Shown: positions 7,725 through 16,838 of the stretch, in pieces
Layout of the letters: every line of letters begins with the position of its first letter
How positions within the stretch are numbered: position 1 is the first letter of the stretch
DNA from: Lachnospiraceae bacterium
Lineage (GTDB): Bacteria > Bacillota > Clostridia > Lachnospirales > Lachnospiraceae
Assembly (NCBI GenBank): GCA_022776445.1
Contig: JALFHZ010000147.1
Coordinates: forward strand, 1-47,768
DNA: 47,768 nucleotides
Direction of reading: 5' to 3'
The notes under the pieces: generated by a model
Database searches by the model: none
Told to the model about the DNA's origin: nothing
The model's input: the letters and a program-made list of their open reading frames with translations, nothing else
Translations under genes and position numbers: made by a program

Positions 7725-9284
7725 ATGGTACGTACGTTTGCGGCAATCGATGTGGGATCATTTGAACTGGAGCTTGGCATATTTGAGATTTCGGACAGCG
7801 AGGGAGTCCGCTCTATCGACCATGTAAGGCATGTGATAGCGCTTGGAAAAGATACGTTTAACGACGGGAAGATCAGTTATGGCCTTGTGGAGGAAATGTG
7901 CGGAGTACTGACGGATTTTGTCCGTATTATGAAGGAATATCAGGTGCAGGATTACCGTGCTTTTGCGACTACCGCGATGCGGGAAGCGCGCAACAGCCAG
8001 ATTGTGCTGGATCAGATCCGGGTTCGTACCGGTATTGAAGTGCGAATCATCAGTAATTCCGAGCAGCGGTTCATCAGCTTCAAAGCGGTGGCATCCAGAG
8101 ACGCGGAATTTCAGAAATCCATCCAGAAGGGAACCGCCATTGTGGATGTGGGATTTGGCAGTATGCAGCTGTCTCTGTTTGATAAAGAGGCCCTGCTTTC
8201 CACGCAGAATCTGCCGCTTGGCGTACTGCGTCTCAGAGAGCTGCTTTCCCGCGTGAAGGTGATGCCGGAGGTGGAGCAGACGCTGGTGACGGAGATGGTG
8301 GACAATGAACTGACTACATTCCGCAAAATGTATCTGAAGGATCGGGAGATTACCAATCTGATTGCGATCGGTGAGCCGGTCCTGACGTTTTATTATCATA
8401 TGGATCCATCCAGACGGGGCAGCAAAATCACCAGAGAGGAACTGGATAAGGCATATCGGGAACTACGCCGGATGACCCTGGATCAGATCGAGGAAACCTA
8501 TGATGTCAGCGCGGAGTATGCTGCCATGCTCTTTCCTACCGCTGCAATTGTCCTTCGGGTGATGGAACTGACCGGGGCGGAATCACTTCGGTTACCGGGA
8601 ATCCGCATGCTGGACGGTATTGCGGCCGATTATGCGGAGGAGAAGAAGCTGCTGAAGCTCAATCACAGCTTTACCAATGATATCATTGTGACTTCCCGGA
8701 GCATGGCAAAGCGTTACAAATGTCATATGCCGCATGTGCAGACGGTAGAGACAGCGGCTCTGCGTATTTTTGACTGCCTGAAGAAGTATCATGGACTCCG
8801 GGATCGCGAGCGCCTGCTTCTGCAGATCGCGGCGGATCTGCATTCCTGCGGCAAGTTTGTCACCATGCGGGATTCGACAGACTGCGCTTACAATATTATC
8901 ATGGGGACGGAGATTATAGGACTTTCGCATCTGGAACGGGAAATTGTGGCAAATGTGGTACGTTATCATGTAAAGCCGTTCCGGTACAATGAGGTCTTTA
9001 TTGAAGCGAAACCGGCAGTCAATGGGCGGCTGGTCAATCCGGGCAATCCGACGCTTCTGGTTGCAAAGCTGATTGCGATTCTGCGTCTTGCCAATTCGAT
9101 GGACCGCAGCCACAAGGGAAAGCTGGAGACCTGTCGATTGAAGCTGCAGGATAAGAAGCTTGTGATTACCACCGATTATGAGGGGGATGTTACGCTGGAA
9201 GCAATGTCGATCGATGAAAAAGGAGATTTCTTTGAAGAGATTTTTGGAATCCGACCGGTTCTGAAACAGAAAAAGAAGGTGTGA
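7725..9284 (+). CDS. Ppx/GppA-family exopolyphosphatase-like protein with altered motifs
   Basis: A 519-residue protein: an actin-like Ppx/GppA phosphatase fold (about 1-300, starting AAIDVGSFELELGIFE) followed by an HD-like helical domain (about 320-480). The family cleaves polyphosphate or ppGpp. Several key positions depart from the usual: the second phosphate-binding loop reads DVGFGSMQ (141-148) where DIGGGSTE is typical, and the HD pair is His373-Ser374 (LHSCGK). Catalysis may be changed or lost, although related Firmicutes proteins may share some of these changes. AGGGAGGAAAG precedes ATG 7725. Its stop overlaps the ribosome site of the polyphosphate kinase gene, so the two are translationally coupled and probably work together. 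Confidence 0.85.
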   Translation: MVRTFAAIDVGSFELELGIFEISDSEGVRSIDHVRHVIALGKDTFNDGKISYGLVEEMCGVLTDFVRIMKEYQVQDYRAFATTAMREARNSQIVLDQIRVRTGIEVRIISNSEQRFISFKAVASRDAEFQKSIQKGTAIVDVGFGSMQLSLFDKEALLSTQNLPLGVLRLRELLSRVKVMPEVEQTLVTEMVDNELTTFRKMYLKDREITNLIAIGEPVLTFYYHMDPSRRGSKITREELDKAYRELRRMTLDQIEETYDVSAEYAAMLFPTAAIVLRVMELTGAESLRLPGIRMLDGIAADYAEEKKLLKLNHSFTNDIIVTSRSMAKRYKCHMPHVQTVETAALRIFDCLKKYHGLRDRERLLLQIAADLHSCGKFVTMRDSTDCAYNIIMGTEIIGLSHLEREIVANVVRYHVKPFRYNEVFIEAKPAVNGRLVNPGNPTLLVAKLIAILRLANSMDRSHKGKLETCRLKLQDKKLVITTDYEGDVTLEAMSIDEKGDFFEEIFGIRPVLKQKKKV

Positions 9285-9286
9285 CT

Positions 9287-11422
9287 ATGGCAGAGATGGA
9301 TACTATGTTTTTAAACCCGAAAAATTATGTAAACCGAGAACTCAGCTGGCTGGAGTTTGACTTCCGTATTCTGAATGAGGCCAGAGACAAAAGTATTCCG
9401 TTATTTGAACGCCTGAAGTTCCTGAGCATCACGGCGTCCAATCTGGATGAGTTCTTTATGGTGCGTGTGGCATCCCTGAAGGATATGGTGCATGCGAAAT
9501 ACAAAAAACCGGATATCGCAGGGCTTAAGCCGGAAGAGCAGCTGGCACTGATCGGGGAGCGGACGCATGAACTGGTGGCGTTGCAGTATTCCACCTATAA
9601 CCGTTCTTTGCTTCCGGCATTAAGACAGCAGGGACTTCAGATTATCTGTGAACACGAAGAGCTGACTGAAGAAGAGGCGGCATATGCAGACCGTTATTTT
9701 CGGGAAAATGTCTACCCGGTGCTGACACCGATGGCTGTGGATTCTTCTCGTCCGTTCCCGCTGATCCGCAACAAATCCCTGAATATTGCTGCGCTGGTTC
9801 AGAAAAAGGGCGGAAGCGAAGAACTGGAATTTGCCATGGTGCAGGTTCCGTCCGTGCTGCCTCGTATTGTAGAACTGCCGAAAGGTGAGAAAGGAGAACG
9901 GCGCGTGATTCTTCTGGAGGAGATCATTGAGCGCAATATGCACGATCTGTTCCTGAACTACAATATTGTATCGGCGCATCCGTTCCGGATCATGCGAAAC
10001 GCGGATTTTACGCTGGATGAAGAGGAGGCGGAGGATCTGCTTGCTGAGATCCAGAAGCAGCTGAAGAAGCGGCAGTGGGGCGAGGTGATCCGCCTTGAAG
10101 TAGAGGAAAAGGTTGACAAGCGGCTCCTGAAAATTCTGAAAAAAGAACTTTCTGTGGGAAGCAGTGACATCTATGGGATCAGCGGACCTCTGGATCTGAC
10201 ATTTCTCATGAAGATGTACGGTATGGACGGATTTGATCACCTGAAGACTCCGCCGTATACGCCGCAGCCGGTTCCGGCGCTGATGAACGACGATGATATT
10301 TTTACAAACATCCGAAAGGGAGATATTCTGCTGCACCATCCGTATCAGACCTTTGATCCGGTAGTCAATCTGGTGCGTGAAGCGGCAAGGGATGCCAATG
10401 TTCTTGCGATCAAGCAGACGCTGTATCGTGTCAGCGGTCATTCCCCGATCATCGCGGCCCTGGCAGAGGCGGCGGAGAACGGCAAGCAGGTCTCCGTACT
10501 GGTAGAGCTGAAAGCAAGATTTGATGAGGAGAACAATATCAACTGGGCCAAGAAACTGGAGAAAGCAGGCTGCCATGTCATCTACGGACTGGTGGGTCTG
10601 AAGACGCACTGCAAGATCACGCTGATTGTCCGCCGTGAGGAAGACGGCATTCGGCGGTATGTTCATCTGGGCACAGGCAACTACAATGATTCCACCGCGC
10701 GGCTCTATACGGACTGCGGGCTTTTGACCTGCCATCCGCTGATCGGTGAAGATGCGACTGCGGTGTTCAACATGCTGTCCGGTTATTCCGAACCGCCTAC
10801 CTGGAATAAGCTGGCACTTGCGCCGCTCTGGCTGCGCGGCCGCTTCCTCAAGATGATCCGCAGGGAAACAGCACATGCAAGAGCAGGGCGTCCGGCGCAT
10901 ATCATGGCAAAGATGAATTCTCTTTGTGACAGGGAAGTGATTGCAACGTTGTATGAAGCTTCCAGTGCAGGGGTCCGGATCGATCTGGTGGTTCGCGGAA
11001 TCTGCTGTCTGAAGACCGGCATTCCGGGCATCAGTGAGAACATCTGTGTACACTCGATCGTCGGCAACTTCCTGGAGCACGCCCGTATTTTCTATTTTGA
11101 AAACGACGGAAGCCCGGAGGTCTACATGGGAAGCGCGGACTGGATGCCGCGCAATCTGGATAAGCGTGTGGAAATTCTGTTCCCGGTAGAGGATCCGAAG
11201 CTGAAGCAGCAGGTGATTCACATCCTTCAGGTTCAGCTGGAAGATAATGTTAAGGCGCACATTCTGCAGCCGGACGGCACCTATGAGAAGATTGACAAGC
11301 GCGGGAAGGTGCTTGTGACAGCACAGGAACAGTTCTGTCAGGAAGCAGTTGCGATGGCCAGAAAGCAGATGGCCGGGGAAGATGTGCATGATACCCGGGT
11401 GTTTGTACCGGTGAAACGGTAA
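9287..11422 (+). CDS. ppk: Polyphosphate kinase 1
   Basis: A 711-residue protein, the usual PPK1 length. ATG 9287 is chosen over a GTG at 9281 because AAGGTG lies upstream of it; either choice differs by two residues. The N-terminal domain begins NRELSWLEFDFRILNEA, the standard PPK1 opening. The phospholipase-D-like catalytic domains carry the autophosphorylated His at residue 460 (VHLGTGNYND) and the second essential His at 598 (FLEHARIFYF). The enzyme reversibly polymerises ATP gamma-phosphate into polyphosphate. Paired with the upstream Ppx-like gene, it forms a polyphosphate synthesis/turnover operon. Confidence 0.97.
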   Translation: MAEMDTMFLNPKNYVNRELSWLEFDFRILNEARDKSIPLFERLKFLSITASNLDEFFMVRVASLKDMVHAKYKKPDIAGLKPEEQLALIGERTHELVALQYSTYNRSLLPALRQQGLQIICEHEELTEEEAAYADRYFRENVYPVLTPMAVDSSRPFPLIRNKSLNIAALVQKKGGSEELEFAMVQVPSVLPRIVELPKGEKGERRVILLEEIIERNMHDLFLNYNIVSAHPFRIMRNADFTLDEEEAEDLLAEIQKQLKKRQWGEVIRLEVEEKVDKRLLKILKKELSVGSSDIYGISGPLDLTFLMKMYGMDGFDHLKTPPYTPQPVPALMNDDDIFTNIRKGDILLHHPYQTFDPVVNLVREAARDANVLAIKQTLYRVSGHSPIIAALAEAAENGKQVSVLVELKARFDEENNINWAKKLEKAGCHVIYGLVGLKTHCKITLIVRREEDGIRRYVHLGTGNYNDSTARLYTDCGLLTCHPLIGEDATAVFNMLSGYSEPPTWNKLALAPLWLRGRFLKMIRRETAHARAGRPAHIMAKMNSLCDREVIATLYEASSAGVRIDLVVRGICCLKTGIPGISENICVHSIVGNFLEHARIFYFENDGSPEVYMGSADWMPRNLDKRVEILFPVEDPKLKQQVIHILQVQLEDNVKAHILQPDGTYEKIDKRGKVLVTAQEQFCQEAVAMARKQMAGEDVHDTRVFVPVKR

Positions 11423-11498
11423 ACATGCAGGGATGATGAGATGGAAACAGGTTCTTTTCTTTTGTGATATCCTGCCAGATTTGTAATAAAAAAGTAAG

Positions 11499-11519
11499 GC
11501 ATAAAAGCATATTTTATGC
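11499..11519 (+). promoter_or_regulatory. Perfect inverted repeat upstream of response regulator
   Basis: GCATAAAA (11499-11506), loop GCATA, TTTTATGC (11512-11519) is an eight-base perfect palindrome 38 bases before the response regulator start. It could be an operator for autoregulation or an mRNA leader hairpin. An upstream TTGTGA/TAATAA pair at 11462-11489 is a possible promoter. Confidence 0.4.
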
Positions 11520-11556
11520 TACACTTAGGGTAAGAACACATGAGGAGGAGACCATC

Positions 11557-12261
11557 ATGGCAGAGATCAACATTCTTGTAGTAGATGATGAACAGGAGAT
11601 CGCGGATCTGGTGGAGATTTACCTGGTCAGCGATGGATATAAAGTATTTAAGGCAGCCAATGCGCAGGAGGGATTGGATATCCTGGATAAGGAGGACATT
11701 CATCTGTGTCTGCTGGATATCATGATGCCGGGGATGAACGGACTGGAGATGTGCAAGAAGATCCGTGAGACGAACAATATCCCGATTATCATGCTCAGTG
11801 CGAAGTCGACCGATCTGGATAAGATTCTGGGGCTGGGAACCGGCGCGGATGATTATGTGGTGAAGCCGTTCAATCCGCTGGAGCTGACAGCTCGTGTGAA
11901 GTCGCAGCTTCGCCGTTACACGCAGCTGAATCCGAACAGCAATGTTCATGAGAGCGCGCGCAATGAGATCAGCATCCGCGGACTGACGATCAATAAGGAC
12001 AACCACAAGGTGACCGTATACGGCGAAGAGGTGAAACTGACGCCGATCGAGTTCGATATCCTGTACCTGCTGGCGTCCAACCCGGGCAAGGTATTCAGCA
12101 CCGATGAGATCTTTGAGAAGGTGTGGAACGAGAAGGTATATGAGGCGAACAATACTGTTATGGTACATATCCGCCGTCTGCGCGGCAAGATGAAAGAGGA
12201 CGAACGTCAGGATAAGATCATCACCACGGTGTGGGGGGTAGGATACAAAATTGAAAAATAA
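11557..12261 (+). CDS. OmpR/PhoB-family response regulator (VanR-like)
   Basis: A 234-residue protein starting at ATG 11557 after GAGGAGGAGACC; an earlier in-frame start at 11464 lies within the promoter region and is rejected. The receiver domain (about 5-120) has acidic residues DDE at 10-12, the phospho-acceptor Asp54 (LLDIMMPGM) and Lys near residue 105 (VVKPF). The C-terminal winged helix (about 140-232) has the KLTPIEFDILYLL and VWGVGYKIEK hallmarks. It is a DNA-binding transcription factor controlled by the histidine kinase whose gene overlaps its end by 11 bases. The probable target is its own operon with the ABC genes. Confidence 0.96.
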   Translation: MAEINILVVDDEQEIADLVEIYLVSDGYKVFKAANAQEGLDILDKEDIHLCLLDIMMPGMNGLEMCKKIRETNNIPIIMLSAKSTDLDKILGLGTGADDYVVKPFNPLELTARVKSQLRRYTQLNPNSNVHESARNEISIRGLTINKDNHKVTVYGEEVKLTPIEFDILYLLASNPGKVFSTDEIFEKVWNEKVYEANNTVMVHIRRLRGKMKEDERQDKIITTVWGVGYKIEK

Positions 12262-13405
12262 GAAGACGGGCAGGAATGATTTAAGCCACCGCTATCATAC
12301 CCGTGTTGTCGCCAATATTATTTACAGTACAGTCATTGTGTGTCTGATTGAGATTTTTCTGGTGACGAATGTCTCCATGCTGGCGGAATATGCCCAGGAA
12401 GGTCAGTGGAACAGTGCTCTGTTTAATCTGGTGCTGGAGTCGGATACGGTGGTGGTGCTGGTGTATGTGCTCATCGGTATCCTGATTTTTTCAGTGACAT
12501 TCATGCTTCTTCAGGAAAAATCCGTTGCCTATATCAGCCGGATTTCCGATGCGATCCGCGATATTTCCGAAGGAGATTTGAACACGGCCGTGGAAGTGGT
12601 CGGCGATGATGAATTTTCCTCCATGGCGGAGAACCTCAACAAGATGGTGGAAGATATTCGCAGGGTGATGGACAAGGAACGCGAGGCGGAGCGGACCAAG
12701 AATGAGCTGATTACCAATGTGGCGCATGATCTCCGGACTCCGCTGACATCGATCATCGGTTATCTGGAACTGTTGTCCGGCAATGTGGCTCTGCCGCCTG
12801 AGATGCAGAAAAAATACATAGATATTGCCTATGGCAAGGCAAAGCGGCTGGAAAAGCTGATTGAGGATCTGTTTGGGTTTACCAAACTGAATTACGGCAA
12901 GATTTCCATGCATGTGACGAAGGTGGATATTGTCAAACTGCTCAGCCAGCTGCTTGAGGAAGCGTATCCGAATTTTGCAGATAAGAACCTTTCTTATGAG
13001 CTGCAGAGCAATGTTCCCGCAAAGATCATCACGGCGGACGGAAATCTGCTTGCGCGTCTGTTTGATAATCTGATCAACAATGCGATCAAGTACGGAGCAG
13101 ACGGAAAGCGGGTTCTGGTGAAGGTGACTGCCGGGAGTCAGGTCGTCCAGGTATCGGTGACGAATTACGGATATGTGATTCCGCCGGATGAACTGCCGCT
13201 GATTTTCAATAAGTTTTATCGTGTCGAACAATCACGCTCCACTCATACGGGAGGGACCGGACTGGGGCTCGCGATTGTGAAGAACATTGTGGATATGCAC
13301 GGCGGCACCGTAGAGGTGAAGAGTGATCTGGGCGGCACGGTGTTTACCGTGACACTGCAGGTGGATTTTGATATCAACAAAGAGAATTTTGGAAAGCTGG
13401 GGTGA
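12251..13405 (+). CDS. Membrane sensor histidine kinase (VanS-like)
   Basis: A 384-residue protein starting at TTG 12251, inside the end of the response regulator gene, with GGGGGTAGG upstream. Two membrane helices (about 20-45 and 68-90) flank a short external loop of roughly 20 residues. A HAMP linker (about 92-145) follows, then the HisKA domain with the phospho-acceptor His159 (VAHDLRTPLTS) and the HATPase domain with N-box NNAIKYG and G-box GGTGLGLAIVKN. The small external loop suggests sensing within or near the membrane, or through a partner such as the adjacent membrane protein and ABC transporter. Confidence 0.94.
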   Translation: MKNKKTGRNDLSHRYHTRVVANIIYSTVIVCLIEIFLVTNVSMLAEYAQEGQWNSALFNLVLESDTVVVLVYVLIGILIFSVTFMLLQEKSVAYISRISDAIRDISEGDLNTAVEVVGDDEFSSMAENLNKMVEDIRRVMDKEREAERTKNELITNVAHDLRTPLTSIIGYLELLSGNVALPPEMQKKYIDIAYGKAKRLEKLIEDLFGFTKLNYGKISMHVTKVDIVKLLSQLLEEAYPNFADKNLSYELQSNVPAKIITADGNLLARLFDNLINNAIKYGADGKRVLVKVTAGSQVVQVSVTNYGYVIPPDELPLIFNKFYRVEQSRSTHTGGTGLGLAIVKNIVDMHGGTVEVKSDLGGTVFTVTLQVDFDINKENFGKLG

Positions 13406-13410
13406 GTGAG

Positions 13411-15876
13411 ATGAACAGCCAGAGCCATAAGCCCCGCAGGATAGGCGGCAGAGCAGTCCTGTTTCTGTTTCTGCTTTGCCTGTTTTTTTATACTCCTGCG
13501 ACACGGGTTTCAGCGGCTTCGGAAGTACAGGCGGGAGAGGAGATTACACTTTCCGCTGAATATGGATTTGATAATATGGCAAAAGGCGGACGGTATCTGC
13601 CGCTGACGGTTACCATTGGCAATCATCGGGAAGCATGGCTGGAAGGGCGTCTGCTGGTGAAATCCATGGAATCGGACGGCACCATTTACCAGTATGAATA
13701 TGATGTTCTGGCAGAGCCGCTTTCGGAACTGGTTTCCCGTTATTACATACCGCTTGGAACCGATGCGGAACAGTTGTTTCTGACACTGACCGATGCGGAT
13801 GACAGTACGATCCTGAACAAACGTCTGAAGCTCAGTGTCAGCCGGGATGTTCCGGATCTTTTTATTGGCGTGCTTTCGGATGAACCGTCGAAACTGCAGT
13901 ATCTGGATGGGATCGGCATCAGTTACGGTACACTCCGGACGCGGAGCTTTGAACTGTCCAGAGAGGATTTTCCGGAAGAAGAGATCGGCCTGAGCCTTCT
14001 GGATGTTCTGGTTGTCAATAATTTTAAACTGCGTCAGCTCTCCGAGAAACAGACAGCGGCGATTATGGACTGGGTGCACAATGGCGGTGTGCTGATTCTG
14101 GGTACCGGTGAGCGTGTGGATGATACGCTGGGACGCTATGCCCCGGAACTTCTGGATGATTCCTATGATTCCGCGGAGATCCAAAGCATTGATCTGGGAG
14201 AGGGATATACGCTGGAGACACCGGAAGATGGCATCATGGACATTGCCTGTGTGGATATTCCGCTGCATGGCGGCAATGTGATCCTTTCCAGCGATGGGTT
14301 CCCGCTTGTAACGGCATCTGCGAAGGAGAACGGTCTGATTGCGGTAAGCGCGTTTGATCTGGGGGATCTGTCGCATTTCTGTGAGATGCACAATGGTTAT
14401 GTGGATTTTCTGCTGACACAGATTCTGGGGGAAACCCGGATCAATCAGCTGGCGGAGGTTGTGTACAACGGCAATTCCGGGCGGTACTGGTCGGTGCAGA
14501 GCCTGATCAATACCGGAGATGTGGATAAACTTCCGAATCTTGCTGTTTACATGGGAGTTATTCTGGTCTATCTGGCACTGATCGGCCCGGGCCTGTATAT
14601 TTTTCTGAAAAACAGGGAGCTTCAGCTCCATTACCGCAAGGGAGTTGTACTGTTGTCACTGGTGTTTGCCTCTCTGATTTACCTGCTGGGCAGCACGACC
14701 CGGTTTAAGTCAACCTTTTATACCTATGCGACGATTCGCGATGTGAATGCGGATTATGTGGCGGATACCACGTATCTGAATATCCGCAATCCCTACAGCC
14801 GTCCTTATACGGTGGAGCTGAATCCGGATTATTCCATTCTTCCGATCACAAGGAGCAATGTACAGGATACGTCCGGGGACAGTACGTTCGGAGCGGAGGA
14901 TTCGTGGCAGATTGCGATCTATCAGCAGGAGCAGCAGACGACGATTTCCGGACAGGATATTGCTGCGTTTGCTCCGCGTTATTTTCGCCTGGAGAAGAAA
15001 ACGGAAAATACGGAGAAAATCGGGATCACGGCAGAGGTGGATTATTTTGAGGGAAAGATCAGCGGCACCGTGACGAATCAGTTTCCGTTCCCTCTGGAAA
15101 ATGCCACATTGATTCTGTATGGCAATATGGTGGAACTGGGACGCATGGAGGCCGGGGAGACCAGAAAACTGGAGGATTATGATCTGCTGCGCTTCCCATT
15201 GAACAATTTTTATGTGGTGGCGGACCGGATCACCGGAGAAGGACGATTCGGCGGAACAGATATTGATGACAAGGAGTATCTGCTCGCCATGGAACGGTCC
15301 AATCTTCTGATCTTTTATCTGGAGAATTACATGTCCGGTTATATGGCAGATGCCCGTGTCATTGCGTTCAGTACGGATAAGGAGGAAAGCCAGTTTCTGA
15401 CAAATCCCTCGGCGGAGACTTACGGCATCACCATGCTGACCTCTTCTGTGCCGGTGAATGCCTCCCGGGATCGTTCTTTATATCGCTCGGTTCTGATGAA
15501 AACGCCGATTGTGATCAGCGGCAGCTATCAGGAGTCGACCAATTCCATGAGCAGTACGGAGCCGCTTACGCTGGAGTATCAGCTGGGCACGGATATCACG
15601 GTGGAAAGCCTGACCTTTGAGTATGTTTCGGAAGACTTTCTGGGCGTGGAGTCCGGCAACTATACCGAGGCGTTTACCGGAACCATTTATTTCTATGATT
15701 ACGGCAGCGGGAATTTTGAACCGGTGGATCTGGACGGACGGACGATGAATGTGGAGGAATTAAAACCGTATCTGTCACCGACCAATACCCTGACAGTCCG
15801 CTATGTCTATAACGGGCCGGTAAGCTTCAGTTCGATTCAGCTTCCGATGCCAATGGTTGCGGGGAGGGAACGATGA
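13411..15876 (+). CDS. Large membrane-anchored protein of an ABC-transporter module
   Basis: About 821 residues from ATG 13411 (a GTG at 13402 would add three). It begins with a signal peptide (GGRAVLFLFLLCLFFYTPATRVSAAS). The first external region (about 35-375) contains a class I glutamine-amidotransferase-like alpha/beta segment (LLDVLVVNNFKLRQLSEKQ, then WVHNGGVLILG) with no obvious catalytic triad. Two membrane helices lie near residues 383-405 and 413-432. A second long, presumably external, beta-rich region follows, with no clear C-terminal membrane helix. The precise function is unknown. Its stop overlaps the ABC ATPase start (ATGA) and its start overlaps the kinase end, so it is probably a structural or sensory subunit of the transporter. 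Confidence 0.7.
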   Translation: MNSQSHKPRRIGGRAVLFLFLLCLFFYTPATRVSAASEVQAGEEITLSAEYGFDNMAKGGRYLPLTVTIGNHREAWLEGRLLVKSMESDGTIYQYEYDVLAEPLSELVSRYYIPLGTDAEQLFLTLTDADDSTILNKRLKLSVSRDVPDLFIGVLSDEPSKLQYLDGIGISYGTLRTRSFELSREDFPEEEIGLSLLDVLVVNNFKLRQLSEKQTAAIMDWVHNGGVLILGTGERVDDTLGRYAPELLDDSYDSAEIQSIDLGEGYTLETPEDGIMDIACVDIPLHGGNVILSSDGFPLVTASAKENGLIAVSAFDLGDLSHFCEMHNGYVDFLLTQILGETRINQLAEVVYNGNSGRYWSVQSLINTGDVDKLPNLAVYMGVILVYLALIGPGLYIFLKNRELQLHYRKGVVLLSLVFASLIYLLGSTTRFKSTFYTYATIRDVNADYVADTTYLNIRNPYSRPYTVELNPDYSILPITRSNVQDTSGDSTFGAEDSWQIAIYQQEQQTTISGQDIAAFAPRYFRLEKKTENTEKIGITAEVDYFEGKISGTVTNQFPFPLENATLILYGNMVELGRMEAGETRKLEDYDLLRFPLNNFYVVADRITGEGRFGGTDIDDKEYLLAMERSNLLIFYLENYMSGYMADARVIAFSTDKEESQFLTNPSAETYGITMLTSSVPVNASRDRSLYRSVLMKTPIVISGSYQESTNSMSSTEPLTLEYQLGTDITVESLTFEYVSEDFLGVESGNYTEAFTGTIYFYDYGSGNFEPVDLDGRTMNVEELKPYLSPTNTLTVRYVYNGPVSFSSIQLPMPMVAGRER

Positions 15877-16838
15877 TGCTGAACATGGAACATTTACAGA
15901 AACGATACGGCAAATACCAGGCGCTGGACGGGCTGGACATGGAGGTTCCGGACGGTGCCCTCTATGGATTTGTCGGACCCAACGGAGCCGGAAAGACAAC
16001 GACGATCCGGATCGCGGCAGGGCTTTTGAAGCCGGACGGAGGTACAATCCGGATTGCGGGCATGGATGCGCTGCAGGAACCGTACCGGATGAAGCAGAAA
16101 ATCGGATATGTACCGGATCATTTCGGTGTGTATGACAATCTGAAGGTTTCTGAATATATGGAGTTTTTTGCGTCCTGTTATAATCTGGAGGGACTGAAAG
16201 CGCGCAGACGCTGCCGGACGCTTCTGGCTCAGGTGGGACTGGAAGAAAAAGAAGATTTCTATGTGGACAGTCTTTCCCGGGGGATGAAGCAGCGGCTTTG
16301 CCTGGCGCGGGCGCTGATCCACGATCCGTCCCTGCTGATCATGGATGAGCCGACCGCCGGACTGGATCCGCGAACACGGCTGGAATTTCGGACGTTGGTC
16401 CGGGAACTGAATGAACAGGGCAAGACGATTCTGATCAGTTCCCACCTGCTGGGGGATCTTGCGGAGCTCTGCACACATATTGGCATTATTGATATGGGGA
16501 AGATGGTGATCAGCGGAAGCATGGAAGAGATTGTCGAGCGCATCCGCACCTCCCGCCCGATCATCATTCAGGTGTATGAACATATGGCGGAGGCCATGAC
16601 GCTTTTGAAAGAACATCCGCTGGTGCGTACCATTACGGTGAAGGATCAGGAGATCATGGTCGGTTTTTCCGGCAATGAAGTACAGGAGAGCGAGCTTTTG
16701 GCACAGCTCGTTGCGGCAGGTGTCCGGGTGCGTGGATTCATGCGGGAACCGGGCAATCTGGAGACGATTTTTATGGAGATTACGAATCATGATGAGGAAA
16801 GGGTGGTATTGTCCTATGAGGATGAATCCGGTCTATAA
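15873..16838 (+). CDS. ABC transporter ATP-binding protein
   Basis: A 321-residue single-domain ABC ATPase. Walker A is GPNGAGKTT (about residues 33-41), the signature is LSRGMKQRLCLARAL (a variant of LSGGQ), Walker B is LLIMDEPTAGLDP, and the switch histidine follows in ISSHLL. The C-terminal roughly 90 residues form the accessory domain seen in ABC-2-type exporters. It starts at ATG 15873, overlapping the upstream gene by 4 bases. It energises the permease encoded next; the substrate is unknown. Gene order (ATPase, ABC-2 permease, large external protein) is reminiscent of the GldA/GldF/GldG type. Confidence 0.95.
   Translation: MMLNMEHLQKRYGKYQALDGLDMEVPDGALYGFVGPNGAGKTTTIRIAAGLLKPDGGTIRIAGMDALQEPYRMKQKIGYVPDHFGVYDNLKVSEYMEFFASCYNLEGLKARRRCRTLLAQVGLEEKEDFYVDSLSRGMKQRLCLARALIHDPSLLIMDEPTAGLDPRTRLEFRTLVRELNEQGKTILISSHLLGDLAELCTHIGIIDMGKMVISGSMEEIVERIRTSRPIIIQVYEHMAEAMTLLKEHPLVRTITVKDQEIMVGFSGNEVQESELLAQLVAAGVRVRGFMREPGNLETIFMEITNHDEERVVLSYEDESGL

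Noticed and set aside
9620-11389. 589-codon open frame on the minus strand within the polyphosphate kinase gene
   Set aside because: It is a long antisense frame caused by codon bias in ppk. Its composition (rich in His, Arg, Gln, Leu) is typical of an antisense shadow.
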